Shown: one piece after another, positions 1 through 8,238 of the stretch | How positions within the stretch are numbered: position 1 is the first letter of the stretch | Layout: the number at the start of each line of letters is the position of its first letter | Origin: Rhizobium sp. BT04 | Lineage (GTDB): Bacteria; Pseudomonadota; Alphaproteobacteria; Rhizobiales; Rhizobiaceae | Assembly: GCF_030053135.1 (NCBI RefSeq) | Contig: NZ_CP125652.1 | Span: forward strand, 4,024,501 to 4,088,500 | DNA: 64,000 bases | Reading direction: 5' to 3' | Program-made: the position numbers and the translations under genes | Notes under the pieces: model-generated | What the model saw: only the letters and a program-made list of their open reading frames with translations | Database searches by the model: none | What the model was told of the DNA's origin: nothing

Positions 1-45
1 TTTTCCGTGCAGCCTCTCGTGCAGCGTTTCAAAAGGATTGTCGCC

Positions 46-306
46 ATGCGTTTCGTCGTCGCCACGCTTTTGGCAACAGCAAGTTTCCTCTCACCGATGA
101 GCGGTTTTGCCGAGAGCGCCGATGTCGAGGCGACGATCAAGAAGGTCGACACAGCAAATCTCGTGCTGACGCTCGATGACGGCAAAACCTATCAGGCGCC
201 TGAGGAATTCAATTTCGACGGCCTCGAAGCCGGCGTGAAGGTGATCGTCTTCTATACCGAGGTCGACGGCAAACGCGTCATCAACGATCTCGATATCGTC
301 AAGTAG
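46..306 (+). CDS. Small secreted DUF1344-type protein
   Basis: An 86-residue protein. The first roughly 24 residues form a signal peptide (basic Met-Arg start, hydrophobic core, then Phe-Ala-Glu). The mature part is a small beta-type domain with a repeated pattern of valine, aspartate and glycine, like the DUF1344 proteins common in Rhizobiales. The frame is open back to a GTG at 7, but the ATG at 46 has an AAAGG-type ribosome site about ten bases upstream and starts exactly at the signal peptide, so I prefer it. Function is unknown; an exported envelope protein is the inference. Confidence 0.75.
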   Translation: MRFVVATLLATASFLSPMSGFAESADVEATIKKVDTANLVLTLDDGKTYQAPEEFNFDGLEAGVKVIVFYTEVDGKRVINDLDIVK

Positions 307-326
307 TCAGGACTCTGGAGGAGGCA

Positions 327-508
327 GCTGCCCCTCACCCTAATCTGACCGGGGTCGAGCCGCTGGTCTCGACCCGTCCTTCGGACCCCCGTAAAAACGG
401 GGCGAGGGGACGTGCCATACGAGACGTAGATGGGACGGAGAGGTCGCGGCATGGTCCCTTCGCCCCGCGAGCGGGGAGAAGGTGGCGGCAGCCGGATGAG
501 GGCAGGTC
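327..508. repeat. Palindromic intergenic repeat (RIME-like)
   Basis: The gap between the DUF1344-type gene and the phosphatase gene holds a composite palindromic element. Its ends are an imperfect inverted pair (CTGCCCCTCACCCT and, inverted, AGGGCAG). Inside are the hairpins CCCCGTaaaaACGGGG and CCCCGCgaGCGGGG. It resembles the rhizobial RIME class of mosaic intergenic repeats, and 40412-40530 looks like a relative. It may act as a transcription end between the convergent neighbours. Confidence 0.6.
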
Positions 509-577
509 TCGGCAATCTCCTGGGCCGACAACTCGCTCCTATCCCCAACCCGACCTAACTGAGCGGGCTGGCGATGC

Positions 578-1168
578 CTACAGCCAGACGATCGTCCGCT
601 CAGCGGTGTCGATCCTGGCGATCCGGTCCTGCGGGATTGCGCCTTCCGCGGCACTGCTCTTCGGCAGGTCTGATATCGTCTGGAAAAACGTGCGGATGAC
701 GCCGCCATGGGTCACGCAGACCGTCGGGCGATCGACCGATTGCAGCCATGAGCCGGTGCGCCAGGAGAGGATTTCGTAGCTTTCCGCGTCGTCGCCGGGC
801 GGGATGAAATCCCATTTCGAGGCGTTGCGTTCCGCCACCCGCTCGCGCTGCGTCGCCTTCAGCTCCTTCAGCGTCGAGCCTTCCCAGTCGCCGAAGGAAA
901 TCTCGACCAGCCGCGGATCGGTGCGATAGGCAAGCGGCGGCAGGCCCATCGCGGCGCGCATGATTTCCATCGTCGCGCGTGTGCGGCCGAGCGGGCTTGC
1001 GACGAAATCGAAGTCATCGACTGTGTCGCCGAGAATCCCGGCAAGTGCCACGCCGTTCTGCCGGGCTTGTTCCAGGCCCGTGGCATTCATCGGGATATCC
1101 TTCTGGCCCTGCAGGCGGCGCTCGGCATTCCAGGCGGTCTGGCCGTGTCTGATCACGTAGATAAGCAC
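578..1168 (-). CDS. Histidine phosphatase family protein
   Basis: A 196-residue protein of the phosphoglycerate-mutase-like histidine phosphatase family. The catalytic Arg-His-Gly motif is at residues 7-9 (VIRHGQTAWN), and the second histidine is in VTHGGVIRTFF near residue 155. Such enzymes form a phosphohistidine intermediate and remove phosphate from small metabolites, but the substrate cannot be read from sequence. It lies 24 bp downstream of fabI on the same strand and may be cotranscribed with it. Annotation as true phosphoglycerate mutase would be unsafe at this length. Confidence 0.88.
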   Translation of the reverse strand: MLIYVIRHGQTAWNAERRLQGQKDIPMNATGLEQARQNGVALAGILGDTVDDFDFVASPLGRTRATMEIMRAAMGLPPLAYRTDPRLVEISFGDWEGSTLKELKATQRERVAERNASKWDFIPPGDDAESYEILSWRTGSWLQSVDRPTVCVTHGGVIRTFFQTISDLPKSSAAEGAIPQDRIARIDTAERTIVWL

Positions 1169-1192
1169 GGTCTCGCATCCATATGAAGGGGA

Positions 1193-2011
1193 TCAGTCCT
1201 TGACGACGGAAATGTCGGGCGCGTCGACCGCCTTCATGCCGATGACATGATAGCCGCTGTCGGCATGGTGCACTTCGCCGGTGACGGAACGCGAGAGGTC
1301 CGACAGGAGATAGAGGCCGACATCGCCGACTTCCTCGATGGTGACGGTGCGGCGCAGCGGCGCGTTATATTCGTTCCACTTCAGAATGTAGCGGAAATCG
1401 CCGATGCCGGAGGCGGCGAGCGTCTTGATCGGCCCGGCCGAGACGGCGTTGACGCGGATGTTCTGCGGCCCGAGGTCGACGGCGAGATATTTGACGCTTG
1501 CCTCGAGCGCGGCTTTGGCGACGCCCATGACGTTATAGTTCGGCATTACCTTTTCGGCGCCGTAATAGGTCAGCGTCAGCATGGCGCCGCCATCCGTCAT
1601 CAGCTTCTCGGCGCGGCGTGCGACCGAGGTGAAGGAATAGACGGAGATCTGCATCGTCTTGGCGAAATTGTCGGCCGAGGTGTCGACATAGCGTCCGGTC
1701 AGCTCGTCCTTGTCGGAGAAGCCGATCGCGTGCACGAGGAAATCGATCTTGCCCCACAGCTTTTCGACGTTGGCGAAAACCTCGTCGATGGTGGCTTCGT
1801 CGGCGACGTCACAGTGGCCGACGAGCGTCGCGCCGATTTCGGCGGCGAGCGGCTCGACGCGCTTCTTCAGCGCATCGCCCTGATAGGTGAGCGCGACTTC
1901 GCCGCCCTGCGCATGAATGGCCTTGGCAATACCCCACGCAATCGAACGATTGTTGGCGACACCCATGATGACGCCGCGTTTGCCTGCCATGAGGCCGGAT
2001 GCTTGAGCCAT
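1193..2011 (-). CDS. fabI: Enoyl-[acyl-carrier-protein] reductase (NADH), FabI
   Basis: A 272-residue short-chain dehydrogenase-like enzyme that carries out the last reduction of each fatty acid elongation cycle. The FabI signature is present: an N-terminal nucleotide site (GVANNRSIAWGIAKA, residues 17-31), and the catalytic pair Tyr159 and Lys166 in the Tyr-x6-Lys spacing that separates FabI from ordinary SDR enzymes. Length matches the family. Rhizobia often carry more than one fabI, so this may be one of two paralogues. Confidence 0.95.
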   Translation of the reverse strand: MAQASGLMAGKRGVIMGVANNRSIAWGIAKAIHAQGGEVALTYQGDALKKRVEPLAAEIGATLVGHCDVADEATIDEVFANVEKLWGKIDFLVHAIGFSDKDELTGRYVDTSADNFAKTMQISVYSFTSVARRAEKLMTDGGAMLTLTYYGAEKVMPNYNVMGVAKAALEASVKYLAVDLGPQNIRVNAVSAGPIKTLAASGIGDFRYILKWNEYNAPLRRTVTIEEVGDVGLYLLSDLSRSVTGEVHHADSGYHVIGMKAVDAPDISVVKD

Positions 2012-2133
2012 ATTTCGCTCCCTAGGAATTCTGATCGATCCTGCCTATGGCATAGGCCGTTAATCGGTTCAAGCTTGGCCTGGATCATCAACTGTTAGGT
2101 ATCGTAACAAAGGGTGCGAATGTCATAAAAATT

Positions 2134-3315
2134 TCATAGGAACAGGCCTTCGCGCATGCTCCGCATGAGATCGGTGACTTTATCGTCGGGTTTTTCCCAC
2201 AGGATAATGCGCAATTCGACGACGAGATCGCCTCTGCCGCCCTCTTCGCGGGGCAATCCCTGGCCGGGGATTCTGATCGTCTTATCCGAGCCCGACCATG
2301 CGGGGATGGTAACGTTCAGCGGCCCGCTCGGTCCGTCGATGCGCGCCTCGGTGCCGAGCACGGCATTTTCGATGCTGAGCGGCAGCACGGCGTGCAGATC
2401 GAAACCGTCGACCGTGAAGCGCGGATCGGCTGCGATGCGGATGTTGATGACGGCGTCGCCCCGCTGCATGCCCGGCAGCTTGAAACCTTGACCTTTGAGC
2501 CTGATCTCGTGACCGTCTGTCGTGCCTGCCGGCAAGGCGAAGCCGATTTCGCGGCCCTCCGGCAGCGACGCGGTGATCCAGCCGCTCTTCAAGACGTCGT
2601 CGATCGTCACCGTCGCCGTCGTCACCTCATCCGGTGCTTTTTCGAGACCCGTATCCTTGGCGCCGGTGAAACGGCGTACCAGGTTTGTCAGGATGCTGAG
2701 CGGCAGCGGCAGGGTGGCGCCGGCATTCGCGACGGTCTCGCCGGTTTCCTCGTCGCCCTTGGTGTCGGCCTCGGCGGCGTCGCCTGGCTGCTGGTTTGGG
2801 GCCTGCTGGTTCTGGCTTTGCTGGTTTTGGGTCTGTTGGTATTGTGCCTGTTGCGGGCGAGCCTGCGCCTGGCCGCCGGCCGCAGCACGCGCCTGGGCGC
2901 CGAAAATGCGCTCGACCATCTCGTCGGCAGGCTCAGCCGTTCCCGCCTGTTGTCTGGAGCCGTCGGCGGCCGCCTTCTGGGCGGCACGCGCCAGCTCTTC
3001 CATCACCCGCTCGGCATTGGCCTGCGCCGCCTTGGCGCGGATCGCAGCCTCGCGCGCGGCCTGGCGCTGCTGCATGATCGTCTGTTCTTGTTTCTTGGCT
3101 TCCGCCATCCGCACGGCATTGTCGAACAGGCTGCGTTTGCGCGGGTCCTTCAGCGTTTCATAGGCGCGGCCGATCTCGGCGAATCGGGCCGTCGCCGACG
3201 GGTCGCCCTGATTGTGGTCGGGATGGGCTGATTTGGCCATGTTGCGCCAAGCCGCCTTGATCTCGTCTGCTGCCGCGTCGCGCTTGACGCCCAGAATTTT
3301 GTAAGGATCGCGCAT
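2134..3315 (-). CDS. DnaJ-like co-chaperone (CbpA type, Gln-rich linker)
   Basis: A 393-residue J-domain protein. The N terminus is a J domain (MRDPYKILGV, with the HPD motif in AHPDHNQGD near residue 34). A long alanine-, lysine- and glutamine-rich middle follows, including Gln-Asn-Gln-Gln repeats. The C terminus is a DnaJ substrate-binding domain ending in GREGDL-like and WEKPDDK segments. The Cys-x2-Cys-x-Gly zinc finger of classical DnaJ is absent, so this is a CbpA/DnaJ class II co-chaperone that should stimulate DnaK. The frame is open 48 codons further upstream, but the J domain starts at this ATG. Confidence 0.88.
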   Translation of the reverse strand: MRDPYKILGVKRDAAADEIKAAWRNMAKSAHPDHNQGDPSATARFAEIGRAYETLKDPRKRSLFDNAVRMAEAKKQEQTIMQQRQAAREAAIRAKAAQANAERVMEELARAAQKAAADGSRQQAGTAEPADEMVERIFGAQARAAAGGQAQARPQQAQYQQTQNQQSQNQQAPNQQPGDAAEADTKGDEETGETVANAGATLPLPLSILTNLVRRFTGAKDTGLEKAPDEVTTATVTIDDVLKSGWITASLPEGREIGFALPAGTTDGHEIRLKGQGFKLPGMQRGDAVINIRIAADPRFTVDGFDLHAVLPLSIENAVLGTEARIDGPSGPLNVTIPAWSGSDKTIRIPGQGLPREEGGRGDLVVELRIILWEKPDDKVTDLMRSMREGLFL

Positions 3316-3568
3316 GTCAAAACCGCCGGTGTTGCGATGCGGGAAGCCACGTCCTTGCCCGGCATCCCGAAACTCCAATATCACGTGCGCGGCGCCACCC
3401 GCCGCAAAGGCAGGCAGAGCCACTCTCAACGCCGATCGTGCGTTGGAGTTGCTAATCACTTCTTATTTCTATGGAGAGATGTGGAGTGTTTTGCCCCGAA
3501 TGGTTAGCTCTTTGCTAAGCATTCGCTAGAAAGCCGTCGGGCGTTAACCTGTCGGTGAACCAGATCGG

Positions 3569-3637
3569 CTCTCCCGCCGGATTAACTTTCCCGCCGGAAT
3601 CAGCTTTCCCGCCGGAATCAGCTTTCCGGCTGGAAGC
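3569..3637. repeat. 18-bp tandem repeat, about four units
   Basis: Four consecutive 18-bp units, the first degenerate and the last partial; the core unit is TTTCCCGCCGGAATCAGC at 3587-3604 and 3605-3622. On the minus strand the units run through the end of the lipoprotein gene, and each carries an in-frame TGA, giving serial stop codons. Neighbouring units also form CCGGAA/TTCCGG hairpins. Confidence 0.85.
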
Positions 3638-4076
3638 TCAAAAGCTGCCAGTTGCCGCCGCCGACGAGGCAGGTCTTGCCGTAGAATTTGGCGATGCCGA
3701 CATAGGAATGCCGGGTCGTGCGGAACTGGCGGCAGACCTGGCCCGACTCATTGTTCTCGACGATCGTATCGATGACGCCGGCGCTGCCCGTCGATGCATT
3801 CGCCCAGGGAAGCGGCTGGCCTTCGAGCCTTTGCACGTCGGCCGAGGTCACGGCGTTGCGCACGGTCATCTCGTCGGAGAGCGTGTCAGTGCTCGGCGGC
3901 GTCTGCGGCACGGTGCCGGTTGCCACCGACCGGTCGACCTTGGCTTCGCTCAAAAAATCCATGCCGCTGCCAACGCAGCCGGAAAGCAAAAGCATGGCAA
4001 CGCCAATGACGAAGAACGCGCTGCTGCGTTGCCGCAGGCCCTTTGTATGGCGATTTGACTTTGCTATGACTTCCAC
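3618..4076 (-). CDS. Lipoprotein, RT0821/Lpp0805-like surface protein
   Basis: A 152-residue lipoprotein from a GTG start preceded by an AGGACGCAGG purine run. An upstream TTG-type extension would overlap pdxH and lacks a signal, so I rejected it. The hydrophobic segment ends in a lipobox (MLLLSGC), with the cysteine as lipid anchor. The C-terminal third (CRQFRTTRHSYVGIAKFYGK) resembles the glycine-zipper-less surface antigen domain of RT0821/Lpp0805 proteins. The role is probably outer-membrane structure. It diverges from pdxH, with starts about 65 bp apart, and its stop lies inside an 18-bp tandem repeat. Confidence 0.75.
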   Translation of the reverse strand: MEVIAKSNRHTKGLRQRSSAFFVIGVAMLLLSGCVGSGMDFLSEAKVDRSVATGTVPQTPPSTDTLSDEMTVRNAVTSADVQRLEGQPLPWANASTGSAGVIDTIVENNESGQVCRQFRTTRHSYVGIAKFYGKTCLVGGGNWQLLSFQPES

Positions 4077-4141
4077 CCTGCGTCCTGTCCAGTTATCAAA
4101 AGCTGGGCGAGTTTTGAATAATCCGGGGCATTTGAACCAAT

Positions 4142-4762
4142 ATGTCGGCAAACGAGTTAACAAGCGGTGACTTTACCGAAAGTGGCGAACCCTTCAAGCT
4201 CTTTGCCGAATGGCTGAAAGAAGCGGAGGCCTCCGAACCCAACGACCCGAATGCCGTGGCGCTGGCAACGGTCGATGAGGATGGTCTTCCCAATGTCCGC
4301 ATGGTTCTCCTGAAAGGATTCGATGACGACGGTTTCGTCTTTTACACCAATTTCGAGAGTCAGAAAGGCCGTGAAATTCTGGGCCAGAAAAAGGCCGCCA
4401 TGTGCTTTCACTGGAAAAGCCTGCGCCGCCAGGTAAGGCTGCGCGGTCCCGTCGAGGTCGTCACCGACGCCGAAGCCGACGCCTATTTCCAGACGCGGGC
4501 GCGCGGCAGCCGCATCGGCGCCTGGGCCTCCAAGCAGTCCCGCCCGCTCGAAAGCCGATTCGCGCTTGAGAAAGCCGTAGCCGAATACACCGCCCGTTAC
4601 GCCATCGGCGAGATTCCCCGCCCCGCCCACTGGTCGGGCTTTCGCATTCGGCCGACCTCGATCGAATTCTGGAAAGACCAGAAATTCCGCCTGCATGACC
4701 GCGTCGAATTCCGCCGGCCATCCCCGCAAGGCGAATGGGACAAGGTCAGGATGTATCCCTGA
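4142..4762 (+). CDS. pdxH: Pyridoxamine 5'-phosphate oxidase
   Basis: A 206-residue FMN enzyme that oxidises pyridoxine or pyridoxamine 5'-phosphate to pyridoxal 5'-phosphate, the last step of vitamin B6 supply. FMN-binding signatures are visible: [19 protein letters not shown] near residues 50-70, the [13 protein letters not shown] segment, and the conserved C-terminal HDRVEFRR block. Length is normal for the family. The gene stands alone, divergent from the lipoprotein gene. Confidence 0.95.
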   Translation: MSANELTSGDFTESGEPFKLFAEWLKEAEASEPNDPNAVALATVDEDGLPNVRMVLLKGFDDDGFVFYTNFESQKGREILGQKKAAMCFHWKSLRRQVRLRGPVEVVTDAEADAYFQTRARGSRIGAWASKQSRPLESRFALEKAVAEYTARYAIGEIPRPAHWSGFRIRPTSIEFWKDQKFRLHDRVEFRRPSPQGEWDKVRMYP

Positions 4763-4767
4763 AAGGC

Positions 4768-5805
4768 CTACCGGCCCATCAGCTTCAGCGGAATGCCGGA
4801 GGCGAGCGCCGAGACATAGCGTCGCTTCTGGTAGAAGCCGTTGAGCGACATGCGGGGGAGATAGCCGGTCAGCTGCGCTGACGGCAGTCCGGGCTGGGTG
4901 GTGACCGCTAAGGTAAAGCCGAGATTGCGGGCAATCCTCGCTTCGCGGCCGGTCGCAGCCTCCGGTGTGCCATAGGGATAGGCGATCGTCTCGGGACGGA
5001 TGCCGGTCACCGCCTCGACGTAATCAGCCGAAACCTGCATCTCGATCCGCGCTTCGGCTTCCGGCAGGCGGGCAAGCGCGCGATGGCTGATCGTGTGGGC
5101 GCCAAGCAATGCGAGCGGATGCCCGGCGAGCCATCGCAATTGATCGGGCTGCATCACCAGTTCGCGCGTGATATCGGTCGGCTCGATGCCGTTTTCCCGC
5201 GCCAGCCTGTCGATGGCGGCGACGGCGCCCGCCTCATCGGAGCGGTGGATATACCAGGCGAAGCGGTCGAAGGCGTGCCATTGCTGCTGTGGGCTGTCGA
5301 GCGCCAGCCGCTCGCTGCCGCGGCCGAAATCGAAGTGGATTTCGTTTTGCCGACGCAACAGGACGGCGAGCGTCTCCCACCAGATGCTGTGCGAGCCCTC
5401 GGCAAAACCCTGGGCGACGAACACTGTAAACGGCGCCCGGTGCCGCTCGAATACCGGCAGCGCATGTTCGAGATTGTTGATGTAGCCGTCGTCGAGCGTG
5501 AAAGCGGCAAACGGCTTCCCACCCTCGGGCTCCGCCAGCAGCCCTGGCACCTGATCGAGTGGCACGAAGCGATAACCCTCCCGCTTCAGCCGCCCGAGCG
5601 CCGCATCGAGAAAGCGCGGGGTGATTTCGAGATGCGCGTTCGGCTCGAAAGCCTCAGGCACGTGCGGACGGACATGATGCAGTGTGAAGACGACGCCCCG
5701 TCCGCGCGCTTGCCGCATCAGCCCTGCCAAAGCGAGCAGCCAGGAAAGCTCGAGCCCGGCGCCGATCGCTGCGCGTTTTGCCAATCGCTTCAATTGTCCC
5801 GTCAT
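4768..5805 (-). CDS. Polysaccharide deacetylase family protein
   Basis: A 345-residue protein with a hydrophobic N-terminal stretch and a NodB-like carbohydrate esterase 4 domain. The Asp-Asp motif is in AAFTLDDGYINN near residue 125. A later conserved His is in LGAHTISHRALARL, and the YPYG motif is in ETIAYPYGTPE. The family removes N-acetyl groups from polysaccharides using a divalent metal. The substrate is unknown; envelope or capsular polysaccharide is an inference. It converges on pdxH, with six bases between the stops. Confidence 0.87.
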   Translation of the reverse strand: MTGQLKRLAKRAAIGAGLELSWLLALAGLMRQARGRGVVFTLHHVRPHVPEAFEPNAHLEITPRFLDAALGRLKREGYRFVPLDQVPGLLAEPEGGKPFAAFTLDDGYINNLEHALPVFERHRAPFTVFVAQGFAEGSHSIWWETLAVLLRRQNEIHFDFGRGSERLALDSPQQQWHAFDRFAWYIHRSDEAGAVAAIDRLARENGIEPTDITRELVMQPDQLRWLAGHPLALLGAHTISHRALARLPEAEARIEMQVSADYVEAVTGIRPETIAYPYGTPEAATGREARIARNLGFTLAVTTQPGLPSAQLTGYLPRMSLNGFYQKRRYVSALASGIPLKLMGR

Positions 5806-6027
5806 CCGCCGTCTGTCCCCTGCCTTTGTCGGAAACTAGCAAGAGCGACTTAAGCCTTGCTGAATCCCGATTCGGCGCAGATGCTTCATTTCGCATTAAC
5901 CAAGACGATGAAAAGACTAGAAAAATGGTAGGCGTTGCCTCAAAGTCGCGCCAAACTTACGGCTTCTGTCATATTACGGCACAAATGCCGATCTGACTGA
6001 CGAGCCTGGCGCATCAAGGGGACATGC

Positions 6028-7311
6028 ATGAGAAAGCTTTTGGCGGCTGTTTTGACCGTAACGCTTGCCGTTTCGGCGCCGCTTGCGGCCCTTGCCGGCA
6101 GCGCTTCCTTGATCCTCGATGCCCGCACCGGCAAGGTTCTCGCCGCCGAAAACGCCGATACGCTGAACCATCCGGCCTCGCTGACCAAGATGATGACGCT
6201 CTATCTCACCTTCGAGGCGTTGAAACGCGGCAAGATCGCCTGGGATACGCCGATCAAGATGTCGAAATACGCCGCCTCCCGGCCGCCGACCAAGCTTGGC
6301 GTCAAGGCCGGCGGCACGATCACCGTGCGCGAGGCGGTCTATGGCATGATCATCAAATCCGCCAATGATGCCGCCTCCGCCATGGGCGAGAAGCTCGGCG
6401 GCTCGGAAAGCGGCTTTGCCCAGATGATGACGGCCAAAGCCCGCCAGCTCGGCATGAGCCGCACCGTCTTCGTCAACGCATCAGGCCTGCCGGACGGCCG
6501 CCAGGTGACGACGGCGCGTGACATGTCGACGCTCGCCGTCGCGCTGATGAAAAATTATCCGAACGAATACCGGCTGTTTTCGGCGGCAAGTTTCAATTTT
6601 CGCGGCCGCACCGTGCGCGGCCACAACAATCTCATGTACCGCTACCAGGGCATGGACGGCATCAAGACCGGTTACACCAACGCCTCCGGCTTCAATCTGG
6701 TCAGCGCCGTCCGGGACGGCAACCGCCGCGTGGTCGGCGTCGTGCTCGGCGGCCGCACCGCCCGCAGCCGCGACGACAAGATGGCGGGTTTGCTCGACCG
6801 CTATCTCGGCCGTGCCTCCTCTTCCGGCGGCGCCAAGCTGGTGGCGAGCGTCGGCGCCAAGGAAGCCGTCGAAGTCGCCTCCGCCGCCGATGCTGCCGAT
6901 GTACCGGTGCCGCTCAACGCACCGCGGCCAGTCGACGATCTCGCGGCCAAGAGCCTGGCCTATGCCGACGACGCCGTCGTGCCGCTGGAGCGCCCGGTCG
7001 CGATGGACGAAATCCTGAACGCCGGCAAGACAGTGAAGACCTCGGCGAAACAGGCTGATGGCGACTGGCAGATCCAGATCTCGGCCGCGCCGAGCGCCGA
7101 TGCCGCGCGTGCGCTTCTCGCCCAGGCGCAGTCGGAAGGCGGCGCGCCGCTCGTTTCCGCTTCGCCCTATACCGAGGCGGTCGGGCAGGGCGCCAACAAG
7201 ATCTACCGCGCCCGCTTCGTCGGCTTTGCCAGCAAGGATGCCGCCGTCTCGGCCTGCGATGCGCTGAAGCAGCGCTCCTATGACTGCATGCTGCTGCCGG
7301 ACCACAGCTGA
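6028..7311 (+). CDS. D-alanyl-D-alanine carboxypeptidase with SPOR domain
   Basis: A 427-residue penicillin-binding protein of the S11 class (DacA/DacF-like). The signal peptide covers residues 1-23. Catalytic motifs are SLTK (51-54), SAN (111-113) and KTG (213-215). After a linker rich in alanine and proline, the last 80 or so residues (from DGDWQIQISAAPS) form a SPOR domain, which binds denuded peptidoglycan at the septum. The enzyme trims the terminal D-Ala from peptidoglycan stem peptides in the periplasm. The SPOR tail suggests recruitment to the division site. A 220-bp divergent promoter region separates it from the deacetylase gene. Confidence 0.93.
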   Translation: MRKLLAAVLTVTLAVSAPLAALAGSASLILDARTGKVLAAENADTLNHPASLTKMMTLYLTFEALKRGKIAWDTPIKMSKYAASRPPTKLGVKAGGTITVREAVYGMIIKSANDAASAMGEKLGGSESGFAQMMTAKARQLGMSRTVFVNASGLPDGRQVTTARDMSTLAVALMKNYPNEYRLFSAASFNFRGRTVRGHNNLMYRYQGMDGIKTGYTNASGFNLVSAVRDGNRRVVGVVLGGRTARSRDDKMAGLLDRYLGRASSSGGAKLVASVGAKEAVEVASAADAADVPVPLNAPRPVDDLAAKSLAYADDAVVPLERPVAMDEILNAGKTVKTSAKQADGDWQIQISAAPSADAARALLAQAQSEGGAPLVSASPYTEAVGQGANKIYRARFVGFASKDAAVSACDALKQRSYDCMLLPDHS

Positions 7312-7392
7312 TCGCCACCGCGCACTGCGGCAATTCACGCTGGACAAGCATCGGGAATCAGCGTCTCCTCCATAAACAAAAGGAGAACATCC

Positions 7393-7710
7393 ATGCTGCG
7401 CCGTCTTGCCGACCAGTTCGAAGCCTCATCCTCCGTTCATGTCGCTGCCAACAATATCGAGCGCGATGCCGACTGGTTCCTGCTGAAGCTGCAGGAGGAA
7501 ATGGGCGAACTGACCCAGGCATGGAACCGGCTGACCGGCCGCGGCCGTGCGAAGGGCCGCTCGCCTGAAGACATGCAGCGCGACCTCGCCGACGAGGCCG
7601 CCGACGTTCTCGGCCATCTCTTGCTGTTTGCCCGCCACAACGATCTCGATCTTGCCGCCGCGATCGAACGGAAGTGGCTGTTTCGGCCGGCGGAGGTGCC
7701 GAAGAGCTGA
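7393..7710 (+). CDS. MazG-like nucleotide pyrophosphohydrolase
   Basis: A 105-residue all-alpha NTP pyrophosphohydrolase of the MazG/HisE superfamily. The metal-binding motifs are LQEEMGEL (Glu-Glu-x2-Glu) near residues 33-40 and ADEAADVLGHLL (Glu-x3-Asp) near residues 68-79. Members hydrolyse nucleoside triphosphates or related nucleotides to the monophosphate and pyrophosphate. An AAAGGAG ribosome site lies just upstream. The substrate is not known. Confidence 0.8.
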   Translation: MLRRLADQFEASSSVHVAANNIERDADWFLLKLQEEMGELTQAWNRLTGRGRAKGRSPEDMQRDLADEAADVLGHLLLFARHNDLDLAAAIERKWLFRPAEVPKS

Positions 7711-7729
7711 TGCAGGTCGGCCGATAAAG

Positions 7730-8221
7730 TCAGCCGACCTTATAACGGTAGAACTTGCTGTCCACCGCCATCAGCGGGAAGGAGCGGGGCAGGGCGCTTT
7801 TGGCGATTTCGCTAAAGCCGTTCTTCTCGTAGAAACGATGCGCCGCGACGAATTTGTCGGTCGTGCCGAGGAAGATATCGGTGAGGCCGGCGTCCCTGGC
7901 ATGGGCGATCAGGCGATCGAGGAGCCGTGCCGCCACGCCGTGCTCGCGGCCGCGCACCGCGGCTGAGACGAACATCTTGCGCAGCGCCGCCTGGTTGTTG
8001 CCGATGTCCTTCAGCCCAACCGTGCCGACGATGGCACCGTCCTTGACGGCGACCCAGAACTCACCTTTGCCGGACTGATAGAAATCCGGAATGACCCGGA
8101 GATCCGGCTGTGCATCCGCGGTGATGTCGATGCCGAATTCCTCGCGCTGGATCGGCAGGATCACCGACAGCACGGCATCGGCGTCATCTGATGCGAAGGG
8201 TCTGATTTCGATGTCCGCCAT
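7730..8221 (-). CDS. GNAT family N-acetyltransferase
   Basis: A 163-residue GNAT acetyltransferase. The acetyl-CoA site is the segment VRGREHGVAARLLDRLI, followed by the typical C-terminal pattern HRFYEKNGF. I chose the ATG giving MADIEIRPF because it opens directly on the first GNAT strand; the longer frame runs into tldD. The start is 17 bp after the tldD stop on the same strand, so the two are probably cotranscribed. The acceptor substrate is unknown. Confidence 0.88.
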   Translation of the reverse strand: MADIEIRPFASDDADAVLSVILPIQREEFGIDITADAQPDLRVIPDFYQSGKGEFWVAVKDGAIVGTVGLKDIGNNQAALRKMFVSAAVRGREHGVAARLLDRLIAHARDAGLTDIFLGTTDKFVAAHRFYEKNGFSEIAKSALPRSFPLMAVDSKFYRYKVG

Positions 8222-8238
8222 CAGAGAATCCTTTCGCC

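Noticed and set aside
1247..2098. A 283-codon frame opposite fabI
   Set aside because: fabI is certain here, and this frame has only coding-bias composition.
3569..3637. The 18-bp tandem repeat as a CRISPR array
   Set aside because: The units are contiguous with no spacers.
3555..4058. A plus-strand frame opposite the lipoprotein gene
   Set aside because: The repeated Phe-Pro-Pro-Glu-Ser at its start is only the 18-bp tandem repeat; the lipobox on the other strand is better evidence.
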